Assembly (NCBI GenBank): GCA_963678585.2
Contig: CAXXGA010000002.1
Coordinates: forward strand, 496,001-560,000
DNA length: 64,000 nt
Direction of reading: 5' to 3'
Source: Breoghania sp963678585
Lineage (GTDB): Bacteria > Pseudomonadota > Alphaproteobacteria > Rhizobiales > Stappiaceae
In this document: positions 58,890-64,000 of the stretch, one piece after another
How the letters are laid out: the number at the start of each line of letters is the position of its first letter
Numbering within the stretch: position 1 is the stretch's first letter
Position numbers and translations under genes: made by a program
The notes under the pieces: generated by a model
Told to the model about the DNA's origin: nothing
Seen by the model: only the letters and a program-made list of their open reading frames with translations
Databases searched by the model: none

Positions 58890-59504
58890 ATGAGCATTCA
58901 GGACACCCCGCCGCGGCCCGGCCGCCCGCCATCCCTGCGCGATCCGCAGCGCGCCATCTGCGACGCCGCAGCCTCCCTTTTTGCCGCCAAGGGCTATGAC
59001 GGAACCTCCCTGCAGGACGTCGCCTCAGCCGTCGGCATGACAAAGGCCGGGCTCTACCACTATTTCCGCAACAAGCAGGACCTGTTCGATTCCATCGTTC
59101 TGGGTGTGCTGTCGGACATGCTGGAAAGCGCGCGGGCGCGCGTTGACGGCGTGCAAGGGGGCTCGCAGCAGGTCGCCGCTTTCATGACGGCTCATGCCCT
59201 TTATTTCGAGGGAAATCGCGATCACTACCGCGCCGCCTTCATCGGACGGGGCGGGGACCTCTATGTCTTTACACCCGAACAGATGCAGGCCCGGCGCGCC
59301 TATACCGACTTCCTGAAGGACATTCTGGAGGAGGGAAGGGCGCAGGGCGCTTTCGCATTCGACGATGCGCCATTGGTCGCGCGCGGAATTCTGGGCATGT
59401 TGAACTGGATGACCCGCTGGTACAATCCGCAAGGGGAGAAAAGCGCGGAGGAAATTGCCGGGACCTACGCGCAAATCGTTCTGAAAGGCATCGCGACGGA
59501 TTGA
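58890..59504 (+). CDS. TetR-family transcriptional regulator
   Basis: Protein of 204 residues. N-terminal TetR DNA-binding domain, residues about 18-65, with AICDAAASLFAAKGYDGTSL, then QDVASAVGMTKAGLYHYFRNKQDLF as recognition helix region. The C-terminal ligand domain is helical, with HALYFEGNRDHYRAAFIGRG; it resembles TetR_C regulators linked to acyl-CoA metabolism. A palindromic candidate operator lies 21 nt after its stop, just upstream of the glutaryl-CoA dehydrogenase-like gene, so it probably represses that gene and responds to an acyl-CoA. Divergent from the hydrolase pair. Confidence 0.92.
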   Translation: MSIQDTPPRPGRPPSLRDPQRAICDAAASLFAAKGYDGTSLQDVASAVGMTKAGLYHYFRNKQDLFDSIVLGVLSDMLESARARVDGVQGGSQQVAAFMTAHALYFEGNRDHYRAAFIGRGGDLYVFTPEQMQARRAYTDFLKDILEEGRAQGAFAFDDAPLVARGILGMLNWMTRWYNPQGEKSAEEIAGTYAQIVLKGIATD

Positions 59505-59524
59505 CTTTCGCCGATTTCAATTTA

Positions 59525-59546
59525 TTACCGGCCAGACGGTAGGTAA
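59525..59546. promoter_or_regulatory. Candidate TetR operator upstream of the acyl-CoA dehydrogenase gene
   Basis: TTACC (59525-59529) and GGTAA (59542-59546) are inverted outer arms. Nested inside is a perfect TACCG-N6-CGGTA (59526-59541). The palindromic 22-nt block has the form of a TetR-family operator and lies 75 nt before the dehydrogenase ATG, next to AT-rich promoter-like DNA. Confidence 0.6.
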
Positions 59547-59620
59547 ATAGTGGGAACGCCCGGTAAGCGAGGCCGCAACGGCTCGGGATACGCGTTCCAC
59601 AACTGATGGGAGACCCGCAC

Positions 59621-60841
59621 ATGACCGCCAACGCAAAGACATCCGCGCCCTCACCCTCCGGCGGCGGAACCTTTGTCTGGGACGACCCCTTCCTGCTGGT
59701 CGATCAGCTCACCGAAGATGAGCGGATGATCATGGAGACCGCCCGCGGCTATGCGCAGGAAAAGCTGCTGCCGCGCGTGATGAAGGCCTATTCGCAGGAA
59801 AAGACCGACCGCGAGATCTTCAACGAGATGGGCGAGCTTGGCCTTCTCGGCATCACGCTGCCGGAAGAATACGGCTGCGCCAACGCCTCCTACGTGGCCT
59901 ACGGTCTCGTGGCCCGCGAAGTGGAGCGCGTGGACAGCGGCTATCGCTCGATGAACTCCGTGCAGTCCTCGCTGGTGATGTTCCCGATCTATGCCTACGG
60001 CTCTGAAGAGCAGAAGAAGAAATATCTGCCGAAGCTGGCGTCCGGCGAATATGTCGGCTGCTTCGGCCTGACCGAGCCGGATGCCGGGTCCGATCCCGGC
60101 GGCATGCGCACCCGCGCCACCAAGACCGACGGCGGCTACGTTCTCAACGGCACCAAGATGTGGATCTCCAACTCGCCGATCGCCGACGTCTTCGTCGTGT
60201 GGGCGAAGTCGGACGCCCATGACGGTCAGATCCGCGGCTTCGTGCTGGAAAAGGGCATGAAGGGTCTCTCTGCGCCGAAGATCGAAGGCAAGCTCTCGCT
60301 GCGCGCCTCCATCACCGGCGAAATCGTGATGGAGAACGTGGAAGTCGGCGAAGATGCGCTGATGCCGAATGTTTCCGGCCTGAAGGGGCCGTTCGGCTGC
60401 CTCAACCGTGCGCGTTACGGCATCTCCTGGGGTGCGCTGGGCGCTGCCGAGGATTGCTGGTTCCGTGCCCGTCAGTATGGTCTGGACCGCAAGCAGTTCG
60501 GCCGTCCGCTTGCCAACACGCAGCTCTTCCAGAAGAAGCTTGCCGACATGCAGACGGAAATCGCGCTCGGCCTTCAGGGCTCGCTGCGTGTCGGTCGCCT
60601 GCTCGACGAGCACAAGGCTGCGCCGGAGATGATCTCCATCGTCAAGCGCAACAACTGCGGCAAGGCCCTCGATGTGGCCCGCATGGCGCGCGACATGCAC
60701 GGCGGCAACGGGATTTCGGAAGAATTCCACGTCATGCGTCACGCCCAGAACCTGGAAACGGTCAACACCTACGAGGGCACGCATGACGTCCATGCACTGA
60801 TCCTCGGCCGCGCCCAGACGGGCCTGCAGGCGTTTTTCTGA
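59621..60841 (+). CDS. gcdH: Acyl-CoA dehydrogenase, glutaryl-CoA dehydrogenase-like
   Basis: Protein of 406 residues, FAD enzyme. Family signatures: GCFGLTEPDAGSDPGGMRTRA (about residues 147-167), WISNSPIADVFVVWAK, and LARYG-type RARYGISWGALG. The catalytic glutamate is E385 in NTYEGTHDVHALILGRAQTG, a spelling typical of glutaryl-CoA dehydrogenase, which makes crotonyl-CoA and CO2. The CoA-transferase gene next door fits glutarate activation. ATG 59621 has GGGAGA upstream. Regulation by the adjacent TetR protein is likely from the operator-like site. Confidence 0.88.
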   Translation: MTANAKTSAPSPSGGGTFVWDDPFLLVDQLTEDERMIMETARGYAQEKLLPRVMKAYSQEKTDREIFNEMGELGLLGITLPEEYGCANASYVAYGLVAREVERVDSGYRSMNSVQSSLVMFPIYAYGSEEQKKKYLPKLASGEYVGCFGLTEPDAGSDPGGMRTRATKTDGGYVLNGTKMWISNSPIADVFVVWAKSDAHDGQIRGFVLEKGMKGLSAPKIEGKLSLRASITGEIVMENVEVGEDALMPNVSGLKGPFGCLNRARYGISWGALGAAEDCWFRARQYGLDRKQFGRPLANTQLFQKKLADMQTEIALGLQGSLRVGRLLDEHKAAPEMISIVKRNNCGKALDVARMARDMHGGNGISEEFHVMRHAQNLETVNTYEGTHDVHALILGRAQTGLQAFF

Positions 60842-60855
60842 GGCCTGCCTTAAAG

Positions 60856-60886
60856 TCATTGCGGAGCGCTTGTCGCTCCGCAATGA
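60856..60886 (+). repeat. 13-bp inverted repeat after the acyl-CoA dehydrogenase gene
   Basis: TCATTGCGGAGCG (60856-60868) pairs perfectly with CGCTCCGCAATGA (60874-60886) around a 5-nt loop. It starts 14 nt after the stop codon. Without a T tract it is more likely an intergenic repeat or an mRNA-stabilising hairpin than an efficient terminator. Confidence 0.65.
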
Positions 60887-60918
60887 TACGTAGGCCGTGA
60901 GGGAGCGCGGTGCTTGTC

Positions 60919-61050
60919 GCCCATCCTTCGAGACGACCGTCTGCGACGGCCTCCTCAGGATGACGTTCTCGTGTTGTGACTACGATGACCCTTTCACCAC
61001 GCACAACGTCATCCTGAGGAGACCCGCAAGGGTCGTCTCGAAGGATGGGC
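60919..61050. repeat. Nested palindromic intergenic repeat (ATCCTTCGAGACG family, copy 2)
   Basis: Outer arms of 20 bp (60919-60938 and 61031-61050) enclose inner arms of 17 bp (60951-60967 and 61005-61021), both perfect. The outer arm core ATCCTTCGAGACG is shared with the repeat at 22769-22814. The 132-nt block fills much of the 270-nt gap before the CoA-transferase gene and has the look of a non-coding MITE/REP-like repeat. Confidence 0.8.
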
Positions 61051-61111
61051 GATACGCCCTATCTTTCTCACCGACCTTCGTTCTCCCCGCCATAGCCCGG
61101 GATTTCCCGCC

Positions 61112-62296
61112 GTGACACAACCTTCTTCCCCGGATGCGCCTCTCAAAGGCATTCGCGTTCTCGAACTTGCCCGTATCCTTGCCGGTCCCTGGATCGGCCA
61201 GACCCTTTCCGATCTCGGTGCGGATGTGATCAAGGTCGAAGCGCCTGCCGGTGATGACACGCGCGGTTGGGGGCCTCCTTTCGTGGAAGGCGCGGACGGG
61301 GAGAGCCTGGGTGCTGCCTATTTCCATTCCTGCAATCGCGGCAAGCGCTCCATCACGGCGGATTTCCGCACCGAGGAAGGCCGCGAAATCGTGCTCGATC
61401 TGGTGCGCCGCGCCGATGTGGTGGTGGAGAATTTCAAGGTCGGCGGCCTGAAGAAGTTCGGCCTCGACTATGCCTCTCTGAAGGAGGTGAACCCGGGCCT
61501 CGTCTATTGCTCCATCACAGGCTTTGGTCAGGACGGACCCTACGCGCACCGCGCGGGCTACGATTTCATGATCCAGGGCATGAGCGCGATCATGGACCTG
61601 ACGGGCGATCCGGCCGGCGAGCCCCAGAAGGTGGGGCTTGCGGTCTGCGATATCTTCACCGGGCTCTATGGCACCATCGGCATTCTGGCCGCGCTGCGCG
61701 AGCGCGAGACCAGCGGCCTCGGCCAGCATATCGACATGTCGCTGATGGATTCCTCGACCGCCATTCTCGCCAATCAGGCGATGAATTTTCTGGTTTCCGG
61801 CAAGGCCCCGCGCCGTCTCGGCAACGCGCATCCCAATATCGTGCCCTATCAGGTCTTTCCGGCAAGCGACGGCCATCTCATCGTCGCGGTGGGCAACGAC
61901 GGGCAGTATGTGCGCTTTTGCGAAGTGCTGGGCCGCCCCGATCTGGCGGGTATCGCCGCCTACAAGACCAATGCCGGGCGGGTAAAGAACCGCGAGGAAC
62001 TGGTCGCCGAACTCTCGCCCCTGACGGTGGATTTTACCCGCGACGATCTTCTGGCGAAACTGGAGGAGGTCGGCGTACCCGCTGGCCCCATCAACACCGT
62101 GGCGGACGTCTTTGCCGACCCGCAGGTGGTCCATCGGGGCCTGAAGCTCGATCTCGTCTCCCCGCAGGGCGATGAGGTGCCGTCGGTGCGCAGCCCCATC
62201 CGCTATTCCCGCTCGCCCATGACGATGGATCGGCCGTCCCCGCGCCTTGGCGAACACACGGATGAAATCCTCGCCGAGCTTGGTCGCAAGGGCTGA
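61112..62296 (+). CDS. CaiB/BaiF class III CoA-transferase
   Basis: Protein of 394 residues from GTG 61112. Class III CoA-transferase: LKGIRVLELARILAGPWIGQTLSDLGADVIKVE (about residues 11-43), then NRGKRSITADFRTEEGREIV, then GFGQDGPYAHRAGYDFMIQGM with the conserved aspartate region, and the C-terminal VPAGPINTVADVFADPQVVHRG. It moves CoA between dicarboxylic acids; beside a glutaryl-CoA dehydrogenase-like gene it is probably a succinate/glutarate CoA-transferase. The upstream repeat leaves little room for a promoter, so it may be co-transcribed. Ribosome site weak. Confidence 0.9.
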   Translation: MTQPSSPDAPLKGIRVLELARILAGPWIGQTLSDLGADVIKVEAPAGDDTRGWGPPFVEGADGESLGAAYFHSCNRGKRSITADFRTEEGREIVLDLVRRADVVVENFKVGGLKKFGLDYASLKEVNPGLVYCSITGFGQDGPYAHRAGYDFMIQGMSAIMDLTGDPAGEPQKVGLAVCDIFTGLYGTIGILAALRERETSGLGQHIDMSLMDSSTAILANQAMNFLVSGKAPRRLGNAHPNIVPYQVFPASDGHLIVAVGNDGQYVRFCEVLGRPDLAGIAAYKTNAGRVKNREELVAELSPLTVDFTRDDLLAKLEEVGVPAGPINTVADVFADPQVVHRGLKLDLVSPQGDEVPSVRSPIRYSRSPMTMDRPSPRLGEHTDEILAELGRKG

Positions 62297-62411
62297 TTTT
62301 CCGGCTCAGCTCGGCCGTCCGATGTGGTAGCGAACCCCTCCATCCATCTTAAATTCGCCCCGAACCTGCTGATAGGATTGCTCCGTCTGCATTTTTGGGG
62401 AGAATGGTGCG

Positions 62412-62717
62412 ATGCGGTATTCAGTGCTCGTCTTTTTCGTGTGTGTGGCTTGCTTGCCGACGCTCGCCCCGGTGGCTGCGGCGGCGCGTCCCGACACGCG
62501 GTCAATGACATGCGCTCAGGCCCAGAATTTCGTGCGTCAGCGCGGGGCCGTGGTCATGACGACCGGGCCGCATACCTATCAGAGATTTGTGACCCACTGG
62601 CGCTATTGCGATTCCTGGGAAAAGCTCTTTCCCGAGATGGCGCCCACGCGGGACAATCCAAAATGCGTCGTAGCCTATCGTTGCGATGAGCCGTTGTTCC
62701 GTCCCGGATGGGACTAG
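62412..62717 (+). CDS. Small exported Cys-containing protein (101 aa)
   Basis: Protein of 101 residues with signal peptide MRYSVLVFFVCVACLPTLAP, cleavage near AAA at about 24. The mature part includes TCAQAQNFVRQRGAVVMTTG, TYQRFVTHWRYCDSWE and KCVVAYRCDEPLF; the four cysteines probably form two disulfides. Similar short exported proteins with TCAQA...GAVVM(S/T)TG are, from memory, common and uncharacterised in rhizobia. ATG 62412 has GGGGAGAATGGTGCG before it. Transcribed separately from the CoA-transferase, most likely. Confidence 0.83.
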   Translation: MRYSVLVFFVCVACLPTLAPVAAAARPDTRSMTCAQAQNFVRQRGAVVMTTGPHTYQRFVTHWRYCDSWEKLFPEMAPTRDNPKCVVAYRCDEPLFRPGWD

Positions 62718-62788
62718 CATATTGCGGCAGGGTGTTTGCCGCGTGCAAATGACGGTGCCGTTGCGCGCAGGCCTTTGAAGGGCAGAGC

Positions 62789-64000
62789 ATGAGAATGGGC
62801 TGGCGGCCGTGGCCGCGCAAGGGCAGGGGAAAGGTTCCCATCGTCCTCATTGCAGGCGGGACCTACGCGCTGCTGATCACGTTGGCTATGGGACTTGTCC
62901 TCTACATGACGGGCAAGGCCAACTTTCAGAACACGTTCGCGCTTCTGAACGACAAGGCCGTCCTGATGACGAACCAGCTGGAAGCGGGGCTGCGCACCCG
63001 GCTGGATCCGCTCAAGGCGGCCGTCGGGGCGATGCAGGGCCTTTATGCGGATAGCCGGATGGAGATCGAGGACAATGAGGCCGTGCGCACGATCCTGGCC
63101 GCATCCCTGTTCTCCGTTCCGGCTGCCGAAGGGCTGATTATCTCGCAAGGCACGCGCGGTCAGTTCGGGGTCGTCAAGTCCGCCGAGGGCAAACCCAGCT
63201 ATCTGCCCTGGCACGAGGAGAACAATCACTTCAAGGGACCGTACGGAGCGCCGAAGATCGAGGCCGATTCCGCTCCTGTCTGGGGGCCGATGGTCGCCAA
63301 CCAGTTCGGGATCTTCGCCAATGTTAGCGCCCCGCTGTCGCGTGACGGCAAGTTGGACGCCGTCCTCACCGCCACGCTCTCGATGGACGGGTTGAGCGAG
63401 ATCGTGGAGGCGCTGGATACCGGCGACGGCACGGCCTTCATCGTCAGCGCCAATGGTCGGGTGATCGCCTATTCGGACCTTGCCAGCCTCGACGAAAAAG
63501 GCGAGGCCGGAGGCGAGGGCAACGGCAACGGCAACGGGCTGAGGCCGGACGGGTGGCGGCTGCCGCGTCCGATCGTTCATTTCGGCGATCCGGTGCTCGC
63601 CAAGCTGCTCGACACGCCCACCATGGCGCCGTTTGCGGCTGCACGCGAAGCGGGCGTCGACGTGCGCGAGATCGATACCGGGGACGGCGAGTTCATCGCC
63701 ATGTCCCGTCGTGTCAGCGGCTATGGCCCGGTTGACTGGGTCGTTGGCGTCTATTTTCAAAACAGCACGGTTTCCAACGAGATACATCGTCTGATCGGCT
63801 CCCTGCTGATCGGAATAGCGGCGATCGTCGTCACGATCATCCTGTCGTTCTTCGTCGCGAGCCGTCTGACCCGGCCGCTGGCCAAGATCGTCAGCCAGTC
63901 GCGCAAGGTCGCGGATCTCGAATTCGACAAGGTGGAGCGGCTGCCGGACAGCCCGGTCCGCGAGGTGGATGAGGTGCTGCAGGCGTTCAACTCAATGGCT
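62789..64000 (+). CDS. Membrane sensor protein with HAMP-type segment (partial, 3' end outside window)
   Basis: The frame is open for 404 codons to the window edge. It begins MRMGWRPWPRKGRGKVPIVL. TM1 at about residues 18-40, a large periplasmic sensor resembling a PDC/Cache domain (about 45-325; GPMVANQFGIFANVSAPLSRDGKLDAVLTATLSM), TM2 about 334-356, then a HAMP-like start (SRLTRPLAKIVSQSRKVADLEF). A Gly/Asn/Glu repeat (GEAGGEGNGNGNG) interrupts the sensor. The output domain lies outside; a class III adenylate/guanylate cyclase, kinase or other signalling domain is possible. AAGGGCAG precedes ATG 62789. Confidence 0.85.
   Translation, partial: MRMGWRPWPRKGRGKVPIVLIAGGTYALLITLAMGLVLYMTGKANFQNTFALLNDKAVLMTNQLEAGLRTRLDPLKAAVGAMQGLYADSRMEIEDNEAVRTILAASLFSVPAAEGLIISQGTRGQFGVVKSAEGKPSYLPWHEENNHFKGPYGAPKIEADSAPVWGPMVANQFGIFANVSAPLSRDGKLDAVLTATLSMDGLSEIVEALDTGDGTAFIVSANGRVIAYSDLASLDEKGEAGGEGNGNGNGLRPDGWRLPRPIVHFGDPVLAKLLDTPTMAPFAAAREAGVDVREIDTGDGEFIAMSRRVSGYGPVDWVVGVYFQNSTVSNEIHRLIGSLLIGIAAIVVTIILSFFVASRLTRPLAKIVSQSRKVADLEFDKVERLPDSPVREVDEVLQAFNSMA

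Overview
The window is about 64 kb of GC-rich, densely coding DNA from an alphaproteobacterium, most likely of the order Hyphomicrobiales (Rhizobiales). The evidence is the block cycHJKL (ccmI-ccmE-ccmF-ccmH) - degP - response regulator - histidine kinase - glnE - PleC-like kinase - pepN, which from memory resembles the Sinorhizobium order. A FeuPQ-like two-component pair, CtrA-type sites and an RcGTA-type gene transfer agent (GTA) fit the same assignment. No rRNA, tRNA, CRISPR array or IS transposase was seen.

Layout. (1) 1-5381, minus strand: Mrp multisubunit Na+/H+ antiporter operon mrpABCDE(F), cut at mrpF by the window edge. Its leader (5393-5566) holds a tandem array of six or seven stem-loops with a 26-nt period. 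(2) 6021-7837: msrB, a lipoprotein and a small conserved protein. (3) 8060-10574: a large DUF2336 gene with CtrA-like boxes upstream and a strong terminator. (4) 10673-30319: an apparently intact RcGTA-like cluster: terminase, portal, protease, capsid, connectors, tail tube, tail chaperones, tape measure, DUF2460, DUF2163, NlpC/P60, the 1305-residue TIM-barrel baseplate protein and a tail fibre. A lysozyme and a 3-TM holin follow directly. Three independently transcribed antisense genes interrupt it: two paralogous small exported proteins, each about 105 nt downstream of a CRP-like palindrome, and a YdcH protein. The cluster has a candidate promoter with an internal palindrome, a terminator-like hairpin in its leader, a hairpin after the capsid gene and a candidate -1 ribosomal frameshift in the tail chaperone genes.

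(5) 30382-33029: PepSY protein plus FeuP/FeuQ-like two-component system. (6) 33033-35008, minus strand: hutW-hutX haem-iron use. (7) 35502-37812: glycine-zipper lipoprotein and an unrecognised 487-residue protein. (8) 38157-44995: cytochrome c maturation genes, a secreted protein and the DegP-type protease. (9) 45189-50390: a second two-component pair and glnE. (10) 50512-56630: EF-hand protein, PleC-like kinase, pepN. (11) 56811-62296: tandem arylformamidase-like hydrolases, a TetR regulator, a glutaryl-CoA dehydrogenase-like enzyme and a class III CoA-transferase, with palindromic repeats between. (12) 62412-64000: a small Cys-containing exported protein and the start of a membrane sensor with a HAMP-type segment, cut by the window edge.

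How it fits together. Most of the window is conserved chromosomal housekeeping (ion homeostasis, cytochrome c assembly, envelope proteolysis, nitrogen regulation, cell-cycle signalling). The GTA is the accessory island. CtrA controls GTAs in Rhodobacter capsulatus, so the CtrA-like boxes at 8060 and 8230 next to the GTA, and a PleC-like kinase (a CtrA-pathway component) in the same window, are suggestive but unproven links. The most novel-looking items are the mrp leader hairpin array, the GTA leader architecture, the CRP-box paralog pair inside the GTA and the candidate frameshift.
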